Assembly: GCF_020010925.1 (NCBI RefSeq)
Contig: NZ_JAGJBZ010000001.1
Coordinates: forward strand, 2,418,001 to 2,482,000
DNA from: Streptomyces griseiscabiei
GTDB lineage: Bacteria > Actinomycetota > Actinomycetes > Streptomycetales > Streptomycetaceae
Length of the DNA stretch: 64,000 nt
Reading direction: 5' to 3'
This document shows, one piece after another, positions 6,598-16,562 of this stretch. Position 1 is the stretch's first letter. Each line of letters starts with the position of its first letter. Both the position numbers and the translations under genes were made by a program. The notes under the pieces are model-generated. The model did no database searches. It was not told the origin of the DNA and was given only the letters and a program-made list of their open reading frames with translations.

Positions 6598-9015
6598 TCA
6601 GGTGCCGGAGGCGGGGATCCGGTCTCCTGGGTCCTGGGACGCGGATTCCTCCCCTGATGCGTACTCGGGTTCCGCGTCGTCGTCACGCGCCTGGAGGGTT
6701 CCGCGCTGGAATCCGGCGAGCGAGGAGGCGGCGCGTTCGGCCGTGAAGTCGTCGGTGTCGCCGTCCGGGCAGGGTCCCGACTCCTCCTTCAGTTCGGCGG
6801 CCAGACTGGTCTGCGGGATTCTGCGGGGCAGCGGCATCAGGCCGCCCTTCTTCGCGGCTCTGGGCTTCTTCGCGGCGGCCGGCCGGGTCCCGTTCATGTC
6901 CCCGGCGGAGTCGGCGGTCCGCGCGTGCGCGGCGGGCCGCTCCTGCGGCGTACGGTCCGGTTCCGGCTCCGGTCGGACGGGGCCGGTCTCCGGCTCCGCC
7001 GCGGCGGCGGCGACCCGGGCGGCCACGAGCGAGGTGCGTGACGGCAGCTCGGCCGCGTCGGTGACGTCCTCCTCGGGGTCGGGCGCCTCACGGACCACGA
7101 TCTCGTCCGGGATCAGCACGATCGCGGTGGTGCCGCCGTACGGCGAGGCCCGCAGGGTGACGGTGATGCCGTGCCGGGTGGCGAGGCGGGCGATGACGAA
7201 CATGCCGAGCCGGAGGTCGTCGGCGAGGGCGACCACGTCGAACTGCGGCGGCACCGCCAGCTGGGAGTTGAACGCGGCGTAGTCCTCCTCGGACATGCCG
7301 AGCCCGCGGTCCTCCACTTCGAGGGCGAGTCCCTTGGCGACGGTCGCGGCGCGGACGCTGACCGGGCTGGGCGCGGGCGAGTAGGTGGTGGCGTTGTCGA
7401 TCAGCTCGGCGAGGAGGTGGATGACGTCGGCGACGGCGGGCGGGGCGATCCACACGTCGTCGTCGGCGTGCACCTCGACCCGCTGGTACTCGGCGACCTC
7501 GCCGACGGAGCTGCGCAGGATGTCGATCAGCGCGACGGGCTCGGTCCAGCTGCGGCCGGGGCGCTCGCCGCTGATGATGACCAGGTTCTCCTCGTAGCGG
7601 CGCAGCTGGCTCGCGGTGGAGTCCAGTTCGTACAGGCCCTTGAGGATCTCCGGGTCCTGGTGCTGGCGTTCCAGCTTGTCGAGCTTGGTGAGCTGGAGGT
7701 TGACGAGGTTCTGGCTCTGCCGGGCGATGCCGAGGATGACGCGCTGGAAGCCGCGCCGGGTGTCGGCGAGTTCGACGGCGGTGTGTACGGCGGTGCGCTG
7801 GGCGGCGTTGAACGCCTTGGCGACCTGGCCGAGTTCGTCGGTGCCGTAGTCCAGCGGGGCGGCGGCCTCGTCCACGTCGATCTTCTCGCCCCGGTCGAGG
7901 CGGGCGACGACGTCCGGCAGCCGGTGCTCGGCGAGGCTGAGGGTGGCCGTGCGCAGCCCGGTGAGCCGGCGGGACAGCGAGCGGGTGATGCGCCAGGACA
8001 TCACGACGCACAGCAGCAGGGCGGCGAGCCCGCCGGCGCTCAGCGAGCCGGCCGTGATCAGCAGCCCGCGCGCCTCCTCGCCACTGCGGTCCAGCAGCGC
8101 CTCGGTCTGCTCCCGGATCAGCTGCTCGTACTGGACCGACAGCTTGGTCATCGACGCGTCCCAGCGGTCCTGGGCGTTCGGCAGTTCGACCTTGCGGGAC
8201 TCGCCGGTGCCGGTGGTGCGGGCCGCGAGGACCTGGTCCTCCACGGCCTGGAGCCCCTGCCAGTCGCGGCCCTGGACGATCCGCTCGACCTGGATCTTCA
8301 CCTCGCCGTCCAGGGAGGGGACGAGCTGGTTGTCGACGAGCCAGCGGCGGGCGCTGACCACCTGGGCGAAGCGTTCCCGGGTCGGCTCGTCGAGCCTGCC
8401 CGAGGGCCAGTTGAGGGTGAGGAGCGCGTCCTCCTGGGAGACCAGCTCGGCGGCCTGTGCGAGGGTGACGAGCGGGCCCGCCTGTGAGGTGAGGTCGCCG
8501 TCGTCGACCTGGGAGAGCGCCTGGAAGGCGTGGATCTGGCCGTCGATGATCGAGCTGTAGTGGTCGAGGATCTGCTCGGGCGTGATGTCGGTGGGGCTGT
8601 CCACCTGGTCGCGGTAGTACTCCAGGCTGTTGGATCCGCCCATGACCGAGTACAGCTGGTCGCCGATGCGGTCGGGGGCGTCCTCGATCTCGCTCGCGCG
8701 GCGGTCCAGCTTGGCGACCGCCCTGTCGGTCTCCCGGCGCTGGGCGTCCAGGGCGTCCATGGAGCTGCCGGGGGTCGCCATGTAGGCGGCGGACAGGGCG
8801 CGTTCACGCTGGAGCGCGAGGGTCGCGTCGGTTCCCATCGCGCCGGTGGACTTGCTCAGTCCGGTCTGTGTCCGCAGCCGCAGTCCCTCCGAGAACATCT
8901 GGGTCGTCGTCACACCCCAGCTCACGGCCAGCGTGACGCTGGGGATCAGTGCCAGGAGGATCAGCGAGAGACGTATGGAGCCGAGACGGCGCCGGGCGCC
9001 GGTCCGTGGGGGCAT
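6598..9015 (-). CDS. cvnA: Conservon sensor histidine kinase, nitrate-sensor-type (CvnA-type)
   Basis: An 805-residue membrane protein. A first transmembrane helix (about 13-35) and a second (about 318-342) bracket an extracytoplasmic helical domain of the nitrate/nitrite sensor (NIT) type. A HAMP segment follows, then a region with NLQLTKLDKLERQHQDPE and a HATPase_c domain (LIDNATTYSPAPSPV near 525, EDRGLGMSEEDY near 575). The usual phospho-acceptor H-box is replaced, as in other CvnA proteins, so it may not autophosphorylate in the standard way. The C-terminal 200 residues are disordered and rich in Pro, Glu and Ala. ATG 9015 has AAGGA 6 bases upstream; a GTG at 9093 would add 26 unlikely residues. 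First gene of cvnABCD. Confidence 0.93.
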   Translation of the reverse strand: MPPRTGARRRLGSIRLSLILLALIPSVTLAVSWGVTTTQMFSEGLRLRTQTGLSKSTGAMGTDATLALQRERALSAAYMATPGSSMDALDAQRRETDRAVAKLDRRASEIEDAPDRIGDQLYSVMGGSNSLEYYRDQVDSPTDITPEQILDHYSSIIDGQIHAFQALSQVDDGDLTSQAGPLVTLAQAAELVSQEDALLTLNWPSGRLDEPTRERFAQVVSARRWLVDNQLVPSLDGEVKIQVERIVQGRDWQGLQAVEDQVLAARTTGTGESRKVELPNAQDRWDASMTKLSVQYEQLIREQTEALLDRSGEEARGLLITAGSLSAGGLAALLLCVVMSWRITRSLSRRLTGLRTATLSLAEHRLPDVVARLDRGEKIDVDEAAAPLDYGTDELGQVAKAFNAAQRTAVHTAVELADTRRGFQRVILGIARQSQNLVNLQLTKLDKLERQHQDPEILKGLYELDSTASQLRRYEENLVIISGERPGRSWTEPVALIDILRSSVGEVAEYQRVEVHADDDVWIAPPAVADVIHLLAELIDNATTYSPAPSPVSVRAATVAKGLALEVEDRGLGMSEEDYAAFNSQLAVPPQFDVVALADDLRLGMFVIARLATRHGITVTLRASPYGGTTAIVLIPDEIVVREAPDPEEDVTDAAELPSRTSLVAARVAAAAAEPETGPVRPEPEPDRTPQERPAAHARTADSAGDMNGTRPAAAKKPRAAKKGGLMPLPRRIPQTSLAAELKEESGPCPDGDTDDFTAERAASSLAGFQRGTLQARDDDAEPEYASGEESASQDPGDRIPASGT

Positions 9016-9263
9016 CGTCGTCCTTGGGCGGTTGGCGGGAGCGGAAGGGATCGGGGGCGGGGTGACAGGGGTCGGCAAAGGGTGGGCGGACACCTGTCAG
9101 TAAGGCGCACAGGGGATGCGCAGGATGTTATCCGCACAAGTGAACGCACGTCGCAGGGGTGGTCGGAAGTTTGGTGTCGCCGTTACACGACCGTTCCGGA
9201 TACTTGGGTTCTGTGGTGCGGTCATGTCCGAACGGAGGGTTCCGTTTTCCTGTGCGGTTCATG

Positions 9264-10274
9264 TCAACGGGTGCCGTTCGCCGCGAACTCGGCGATTCCC
9301 TCGATGTTCTTCCTGGTGACGAACGCCGGGCCGGTGAGGACCGGCTCGACGCCGCCCCCGCTGGTGTTGCCGTTCGTCCGGTGGAGCCACAGCCCGTCGA
9401 CCGCGAGATAGCCCTGGAGGTAGGGCTGCTGGTCCACGGCGAACTGGATGTCACCGCTCTTCACGGCCTCGACCAGGTCCTTGTTGAGGTCGAAGGTGGC
9501 GACCCGCGCCTTGCTGCGCGCGTCGTCCACCGAGTCCACGGCGGCGAGCGCGAACTGCGCCCCGAGGGTGACGACCTCGTCGACGGTCGGATCCTGGCGG
9601 AGCTTCGCGGCGATCGCGTCGGTCACGGCGTCCATGTCGGTGCCGTCGACGTAGAGGTTCTCGGTCCGTCCGGCGAAGGCCTTCCGTACACCGGCGCAGC
9701 GCGCCTCGATCGCGACGTTTCCGCGCTCGTGGATGACGCACAGGGCGTGTGCGGCGGAGCGGGCGTCGAGTTCGTCGCCGAGCGCGCGGCCCGCGACGCT
9801 CTCGTCCTGGCCGAAGAAGGCCAGCAGCCCCTGTGCCTTCCAGGCGTCGATGCCGGAGTTGAGTCCCACCACGGGTATGCCGGCGGCGCGGGCCTCGGCG
9901 ACCGCGCCCCGCATCGCCTGCGGCTTGGCCAGGGTCACCGCGATGCCGTCGACCTTGTCGGCGACCGCGTCCCGCACCAGCTCGGCCTGGGCCTCGGCGT
10001 CGGGGTCGCTGACGAAGGTCAGCTCGATGCCGTCCTTTGCCGCCGCGACCTCCGCGCCCTTGCGGACCAGGTCCCAGAAGGCGTCCCCCTCGGCGCCGTG
10101 CGCGATCAGCGCGACCTTCATGCCACCGCCGGGAACCCCTGAGGTGCCCGTGTCCGAATCGCTGTCCGAGCCGCCGAACGCCGAGCAACCGGTGACCGTC
10201 AGACAGACGGCGGCGGCGAGCGCCGCGGCACGGACCGCCGTGCGGATCCCATGGGGTGCGGGGGGTGGGTTCAT
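9264..10274 (-). CDS. Sugar ABC transporter substrate-binding lipoprotein
   Basis: A 336-residue periplasmic-binding-protein (Peripla_BP_4, ribose/xylose class) lipoprotein. The signal peptide ends in the lipobox LTVTGC, then a Ser/Asp/Gly linker, then the binding fold starting MKVALIAHGAEGDAFW and containing DGIAVTLAKPQAMRGAVAEA and IPVVGLNSGID. No ATPase or permease gene lies next to it, so it is an orphan in this window and must work with a distant transporter or as a sensor. Its position beside polysaccharide-degrading enzymes suggests a sugar ligand, but this is inference. Confidence 0.88.
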   Translation of the reverse strand: MNPPPAPHGIRTAVRAAALAAAVCLTVTGCSAFGGSDSDSDTGTSGVPGGGMKVALIAHGAEGDAFWDLVRKGAEVAAAKDGIELTFVSDPDAEAQAELVRDAVADKVDGIAVTLAKPQAMRGAVAEARAAGIPVVGLNSGIDAWKAQGLLAFFGQDESVAGRALGDELDARSAAHALCVIHERGNVAIEARCAGVRKAFAGRTENLYVDGTDMDAVTDAIAAKLRQDPTVDEVVTLGAQFALAAVDSVDDARSKARVATFDLNKDLVEAVKSGDIQFAVDQQPYLQGYLAVDGLWLHRTNGNTSGGGVEPVLTGPAFVTRKNIEGIAEFAANGTR

Positions 10275-10666
10275 GGGGGTGCGGCACCTCGCTGTGCGAC
10301 CGGGGTGGGAGCTCTGGAGAGAGCGAAGGGACCGTCAGCACCGCGTTGACGTGCGGCGACTGGCTGACTTTCGCTGGGCGGAGCCAATCGCGTGTGACGC
10401 CCGGTAGTCAAGTGAACAACGGAATCGATGTAGTGCTGTGACGACCCGGCAGTGACCAGCACACGTGTCAACTGCCGCTCCCGGGACCGGCGGAGGAACC
10501 TGGACCGTTCCACCAGGCGCCCCAGCGTCGGTTCTCGGCCACTTCCGGGCCTCGCACGCGGCCCCCGCCGACTGGCCGAAAACCGTAGGGGCAGGCGGCA
10601 ACCTCCGTACCTCCGGCGGCGACTGCTCGGCTGACGACCATCCCCCGCACGGAACGGAAGCGACGC
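10275..10666. other. Intergenic region, 392 bp
   Basis: Spacer between the divergent lipoprotein gene and the pectinase fusion gene; it must hold both promoters. I find a small inverted repeat (GCTCT-N4-AGAGC at 10311-10324) but no convincing -10/-35 pair, no RNA gene and no coding frame with a ribosome site. Confidence 0.5.
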
Positions 10667-12757
10667 GTGAGCGACAACCACGGCAAGGCCCGCCACCGCA
10701 GAAGGAGCACCGTCCTCGTGGCCGGAGTCCCCCTGACCCTGGCCGCCGCCGGGACCCTGGCCTACGGCACGGTCTTCGGCGTCCTCGGCGAGGACGCCCG
10801 CCCCCGGGCAGCGGCGGCCACCACCGGCTGGGCGGCCGACACCGCCGACGGATTCGCCTCGGTGAACGCCCTGGGCCAGAACGGGACCCACGGCGGCCGG
10901 GACGGAAAGACGGTCACCGTACGGACCCTGGCCGACCTGGAGAAGTACGCCACCGCCGCCGAGCCGTACGTCATCGTCGTGGCGGCGACGATCGACATGA
11001 ACCCGGTGGGCAAGGAGATCAAGGTCGCCTCCGACAAGACGATCGTCGGCTCCGGCACCTCGGGCCACATCGTGGGCGGCGGCTTCTTCCTCGGCTCGGG
11101 CGTCCACAACGTCATCATCCGCAATCTGACGATCCGGGACTCCTACCAGGGCACCTGGAACGACAAGGACCACGACTTCGACGCGATCCAGATGGACGGC
11201 GCCCACCACGTCTGGATCGACCACAACGATCTGCGGCACATGGCGGACGGCCTCATCGACAGCCGCAAGGACACCACCTACGTCACGGTGTCCTGGAACA
11301 AGCTCAGCCAGAACAACAAGACCTTCGGCATCGGCTGGACCACCAACACCACCGCCGATCTGACGATCCACCACAACTGGTTCCGCGAGACCGAACAGCG
11401 CAACCCCTCCACCGACAACGTGGCCCACGCCCACCTCTACAACAACTTCCTGGAGGACGTGTCCGGCACCGACATCACCTCCTCGTACGGCAACTACGCG
11501 CGCGGCAGGACCAAGATGGTCCTGGAGAACAGCTACTTCCAGGGCATGCGCAACCCGGTCACCAAGGACGCCACGGCCGCCCTGGTCCAGCGCGGCAACG
11601 TCTTCTCCGGCACCTCCGGCCGCAACGAGAGCGGCGGCACGGCCTTCGACCCGAAGACGTACTACCCGTACACGCTCGACAAGGCCACCGACGTGCCCGC
11701 GCTCCTCAAGTCCGGTGCGGGGCCGCGCGGTTCGATCGGCACGACGGGAACGACCGGGACGGGGACGGGCACGACGGGGACGGGGACCAAGGCCGCCGCG
11801 GCCACCACGCTCACCGTCGCCAAGGACGGCAGCGGCCGGTTCACCAGCGTGCAGAAGGCCGTCGACGCCGTGCCCGCGAACAACGCCTCGCGCGTGGTGA
11901 TCTCGGTCGCGCCGGGCACGTACCGCGAGGTCGTCAAGGTCCCGTCCAACAAGCCGCACGTCACCATCCAGGGCTCGGGCGGCAGCCGCAAGGACACCAC
12001 GATCGTCCACGGCAACGCCGCCGGGATGCAGAAGCCGGACGGCTCCGGCACCTACGGCACCCCCGGCAGCGCCACCCTGTCCGTCCAGTCCGACGACTCC
12101 CAGGTCCGCAACCTCACCGTCACCAACGACTTCGACGAGGGCGCGAACCAGTCCCTGAACGGCCACCAGGCCGTCGCGCTGCTCACCCAGGCCGACCGGA
12201 TCGTCCTCGACGGCGTCATCGTCAACGGCGACCAGGACACCCTGGAGCTGGAGACCGCCGCCAAGGACAAGCTCGGCCGGGTCTACATCGCCAACTCCTA
12301 TGTCACGGGCAATGTCGACTTCATCTTCGGCCGGGCCACGGTGGTCGTCGACAAGTCGGTCATCACCCTCAAGAAGCGCTGGAACGGGACCTCGGCCGGC
12401 TACATCACCGCGCCCAGCACCCCCGCGAACCGCAAGGGCATCCTGATCAACCGCTCCACCGTCAACGGTGACGTGTCCGCCGCGAGCTTCTTCCTCGGCC
12501 GCAACTGGCATCCCGGCGGCGACACCACCGTCGACCCGCAGACCACGGTCCGCAACTCCACCCTCGGCGCCGCGGTCAAGTCCACGCCCTGGTCCGACAT
12601 GGGCGGCTTCTCCTGGAAGGACGACCGCTTCGCCGAGTACAGGAACACCGGCGCGGGCTCGGGGAGCGCGAGCGCCGACCGGCCGCAGCTGACCGACGCG
12701 CAGGCCGCCGACCAGGAGGTAGCGGACTGGCTGGGCGGCTGGACGCCGGGCACCTGA
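10667..12757 (+). CDS. Pectate lyase-pectinesterase fusion, secreted
   Basis: A 696-residue bifunctional pectin-degrading enzyme. An N-terminal signal/anchor (basic start, hydrophobic 15-38) leads into a pectate lyase of the PL1/Amb-allergen type (about 55-345) with HHVWIDHNDLRHMADG and VAHAHLYNNFLED. A Thr/Gly linker (about 360-378) follows, then a pectinesterase (CE8, about 384-690) with GTYREVV, GHQAVAL, NGDQDTLELE, GNVDFIFGRA and FFLGRNWHPG, which carry the conserved Gln, Asp, Asp and Arg of the active site. The esterase removes methyl groups and the lyase then cleaves the demethylated chain, so having both in one chain is functionally sensible. GTG 10667 start; a strong terminator follows at 12781. 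Confidence 0.9.
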   Translation: MSDNHGKARHRRRSTVLVAGVPLTLAAAGTLAYGTVFGVLGEDARPRAAAATTGWAADTADGFASVNALGQNGTHGGRDGKTVTVRTLADLEKYATAAEPYVIVVAATIDMNPVGKEIKVASDKTIVGSGTSGHIVGGGFFLGSGVHNVIIRNLTIRDSYQGTWNDKDHDFDAIQMDGAHHVWIDHNDLRHMADGLIDSRKDTTYVTVSWNKLSQNNKTFGIGWTTNTTADLTIHHNWFRETEQRNPSTDNVAHAHLYNNFLEDVSGTDITSSYGNYARGRTKMVLENSYFQGMRNPVTKDATAALVQRGNVFSGTSGRNESGGTAFDPKTYYPYTLDKATDVPALLKSGAGPRGSIGTTGTTGTGTGTTGTGTKAAAATTLTVAKDGSGRFTSVQKAVDAVPANNASRVVISVAPGTYREVVKVPSNKPHVTIQGSGGSRKDTTIVHGNAAGMQKPDGSGTYGTPGSATLSVQSDDSQVRNLTVTNDFDEGANQSLNGHQAVALLTQADRIVLDGVIVNGDQDTLELETAAKDKLGRVYIANSYVTGNVDFIFGRATVVVDKSVITLKKRWNGTSAGYITAPSTPANRKGILINRSTVNGDVSAASFFLGRNWHPGGDTTVDPQTTVRNSTLGAAVKSTPWSDMGGFSWKDDRFAEYRNTGAGSGSASADRPQLTDAQAADQEVADWLGGWTPGT

Positions 12758-12780
12758 ACCCGGCACGACGGCAACACCAC

Positions 12781-12825
12781 GACGCACCGCCCCGGTTTCT
12801 GTTATCTCCCCGGGGCCGGTGCGTC
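12781..12825 (+). terminator. Hairpin terminator after pectinase fusion gene
   Basis: A stem of about 15 bp (12781-12795 with 12810-12825, one bulged G) with an AT-rich loop 24 bp after the pectinase fusion stop codon. Confidence 0.75.
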
Positions 12826-12833
12826 TCCTGTTC

Positions 12834-12873
12834 GCGGGCATGCGCATGTGCTCACCTCCAGGCGCATGCCCGC
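12834..12873. repeat. Perfect 12-bp inverted repeat before alginate lyase gene
   Basis: GCGGGCATGCGC at 12834-12845 is repeated inverted at 12862-12873 with a 16-nt spacer. It lies between the terminator and the alginate lyase start (36 bp downstream), so it could be an operator or a leader hairpin. Confidence 0.5.
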
Positions 12874-12908
12874 CCCAGGCAGCCGTACCGAGATCCGAGG
12901 ACCCCCCC

Positions 12909-14447
<1,539 letters not shown>

Positions 14448-14493
14448 GGGACACGCAACGTCCTCGCAACCTGGCGAGGCGTTCACTGCGCCC

Positions 14494-14869
14494 ATGGATG
14501 TCGTCCCGCGCGTAGAGCTGACCCCCGCAGCCGCCGATCTCGTCCGGCGGCTGCGGGCGGCCCACGGCCCGTTGATGTTCCACCAGTCGGGCGGCTGCTG
14601 CGACGGCAGCGCCCCCATGTGCTATCCCGACGGCGAGTTCCGCACGGGGAACTCCGACGTCCTCCTCGCGGAGCTGAGCGTCGACGGGATCGACGAGACC
14701 GTCGGGTTCTGGATGTCCCGCGGCCAGTACGAGGCCTGGGGGCCACACCCGGCTGATCGTGGACGTCGTACCGGGCCGGGGCAGCGGTTTCTCCCTGGAG
14801 GCACCCGAAGGAGTGCGTTTTCTGATCCGTTCCCGCGTCGTCGACGCCGGGCAACCGCCGGGCCGGTAG
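14494..14869 (+). pseudogene. DUF779 protein gene with single-base frameshift
   Basis: The first frame reads as a DUF779 protein up to about residue 83: MDVVPRVELTPAAADLVRRL, MFHQSGGCCDGSAPMCYP, FWMSRGQYEAW. At a run of five G (14738-14742) the frame shifts; the expected continuation HTRLIVDVVPGRGSGFSL, then RFLIRSRVVDAGQPPGR and a stop (TAG at 14867-14869), is present one frame over. Dropping one G restores a complete protein of about 125 residues. Either this is a real inactivating insertion or a homopolymer sequencing error. DUF779 proteins often accompany aldehyde dehydrogenases; none is adjacent here. Confidence 0.8.
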
Positions 14870-14926
14870 TCGTCTGGTGCACTTCCCCTGAGTCCTGGGA
14901 CGGTTGACGAGACATCAGGGGGCACC

Positions 14927-16153
14927 GTGGCACGTCGTGCTGGACGGCTCAGAACGGTACTGACGGTTCTCTCGGCGTGGAGTGTGCTGGCCGGTGCGGC
15001 CCTCGTGGGGGCGGCACCGGCCAGTGGCGCGCCCGGGGCCGTCGCCGTCGCGCCCGGTGTCGAGTACACCCACTTCGACATCAAGGCGGCCAAGGGCACG
15101 GCCCACGCCCATGTGCTCACCGTCGACCTGCGCAACCCCAAGGCGAGTGTCGGACTGCTGTACCCGGGCAAGGTGGCCGCGCGGGCGACCGTGTCCCGGC
15201 TGGCGACGTCCGCGGGCGCGGTGGCCGGGGTCAACGGCGACTTCTTCAACATCACCGAGACCCAGCACCCCGGGGTCGCGGCCACGGGAGCGCCGGTCGG
15301 CCCGGCGATCGCGGGCGGACACGCGCTCAAGGCCGCCGTGCCGAAGGGCCAGCGCTTCGGCCCGGCCCTGCCGCCCGGCACGAGCACCAGGGACGTGCTC
15401 GGCGTCACGACCGACGGCACGGCCCGCCTCGACAGCATCGCCCTCGACGGTACCGTCACCACCGCCGAGGGCGATCTCCCGCTGCGCGGCCTCAACCAGT
15501 ACGCCCTGCCCGTCGGTTCCGTCGGGGCGTTCACCTCGGACTGGGGCAGCGTCTCCCGGATGCGCGCGGTCTGCGGCACGGACACCGACCGGGCCGCGCC
15601 GTGCAGCACCGACACGCACGAGGTGCTGGTCGAGGACGGCCGTGTGGTCGGTTCGGTCGGCACCCCCGGCAGCGGTGCGATCGCCGCCGGGGCGACGGTC
15701 CTGGTGGGCCGCGAGGCGGGCGCCCAACAGCTGCGCAAGCTCGCCCCCGGCGACACCGTGGAGGTACGGCACCTCCTCGTCGCCTCGACCGGCACCCCGT
15801 ACGCCTTCGCGCTCGGCGGCTACCCGGTCCTGCGGGGCGGTCAGCCGCTGCCGGGCCTCGACGGCACCACCTCGGCGGTACGCACCGCCGCGGGCATCGC
15901 CGACAGCGGCCACCGTCTGCTGCTCCTCGCCCTGGACGGCGGGGCGGCCTACCGCACGGGGCTCACGATCGCCGAAGTCGCCTCCACGATGCGGGGGTTG
16001 GGCGCGGTGGACGCGTTCAGCCTCGACGGTGGGGGCTCCTCCACGCTGGTCGCCCGCGCGCCCGGGGCCACCGCGGTCACCGTCCGCAATCACCCCAGCG
16101 ACGGCACGGAGCGCGCCGTCCCGAACGGCATCGGCGTCTTCACCACGGCGTGA
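14927..16153 (+). CDS. Secreted phosphodiester glycosidase family protein
   Basis: A 408-residue exported protein of the NAGPA (phosphodiester glycosidase, PF09992) family. The signal peptide runs to about residue 35 (VLAGAALVGAAPASGA). Family blocks are AGAVAGVNGDFFNI (about 97-110), a middle insert with two cysteines, RLLLLALDGG, and VDAFSLDGGGSSTLVAR followed by RAVPNGIGVF near the end. Members remove GlcNAc from phosphodiester linkages or act on exopolysaccharides; the exact substrate is not deducible. GTG start at 14927 after AGGGGGCACC. Its stop codon lies inside the large inverted repeat at 16150-16256. Confidence 0.88.
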   Translation: MARRAGRLRTVLTVLSAWSVLAGAALVGAAPASGAPGAVAVAPGVEYTHFDIKAAKGTAHAHVLTVDLRNPKASVGLLYPGKVAARATVSRLATSAGAVAGVNGDFFNITETQHPGVAATGAPVGPAIAGGHALKAAVPKGQRFGPALPPGTSTRDVLGVTTDGTARLDSIALDGTVTTAEGDLPLRGLNQYALPVGSVGAFTSDWGSVSRMRAVCGTDTDRAAPCSTDTHEVLVEDGRVVGSVGTPGSGAIAAGATVLVGREAGAQQLRKLAPGDTVEVRHLLVASTGTPYAFALGGYPVLRGGQPLPGLDGTTSAVRTAAGIADSGHRLLLLALDGGAAYRTGLTIAEVASTMRGLGAVDAFSLDGGGSSTLVARAPGATAVTVRNHPSDGTERAVPNGIGVFTTA

Positions 16154-16256
16154 GGGTGCGTGGTCGGGTGCGGGTCCGGTGGGGGCTGGTCCTTTAGGGG
16201 CGCGGGGAACTGCGCGACCAGCCCCCACCCGCCCGCACCCGACCACGCACCCTCAC
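16150..16256. terminator. Large inverted repeat spanning the stop codons of two convergent genes
   Basis: Arms of about 41 nt (16150-16191 and 16216-16256) are nearly perfectly complementary. The left arm contains the stop of the phosphodiester glycosidase gene and the right arm the stop of the 64-residue membrane protein gene. The loop carries one copy of a dispersed repeat with core GGGGCGCGGGGAACTGCGCG. Confidence 0.8.
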
Positions 16257-16447
16257 GGATTCAGACCGCTCACGATGTCCGCCGTGGCCGTCAGGCCGTT
16301 GTGGATCGTCGGCGCCAGACTCGTGCTCGCCATGTAGAACCCCAGCAGCACACACACCGCCGCATGCGAGAACTTCAGCGCGCCGTTGCGCAGGAAGACC
16401 ACCGTCAGGATCACGAGCAGCACCACCACAGAGATGGAAACGGCCAT
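16253..16447 (-). CDS. Small conserved membrane protein
   Basis: A 64-residue protein: MAVSISVVVLLVILTVVFLR is a transmembrane helix, NGALKFSHAAVCVLLGFYMA a second hydrophobic segment, and the end is APTIHNGLTATADIVSGLNP. A very strong ribosome site (GGAGGAGG, 8 bases before ATG 16447) supports it. I recall similar small membrane proteins in Streptomyces, some near plasmid-transfer (spread) genes, but have no basis for a function. The frame is open further upstream, with nothing protein-like in it. Confidence 0.8.
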   Translation of the reverse strand: MAVSISVVVLLVILTVVFLRNGALKFSHAAVCVLLGFYMASTSLAPTIHNGLTATADIVSGLNP

Positions 16448-16510
16448 CGAAAACCTCCTCCGCCACGCCCACTTCGCGGCATTCGGCCGCAAGTGTGGTG
16501 TAGCGGAGGG

Positions 16511-16542
16511 TTCGTCCGCACGGCGGAGCCGTCCGCCGAACG
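16511..16542 (-). terminator. Hairpin after the GDPD-like gene
   Basis: A GC-rich hairpin (GGCGGA 16522-16527 with TCCGCC 16532-16537, extended by TTCG/CGAA pairs) lies 20 bp beyond the stop of the minus-strand gene at 16563. Confidence 0.5.
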
Positions 16543-16562
16543 AGTGGTGTCGACCGTCGCGC

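Noticed and set aside
10465..12471. Long plus-strand frame overlapping the pectinase fusion
   Set aside because: Its translation is low-complexity Arg/His/Pro; the frame at 10667-12757 carries all pectinase motifs.
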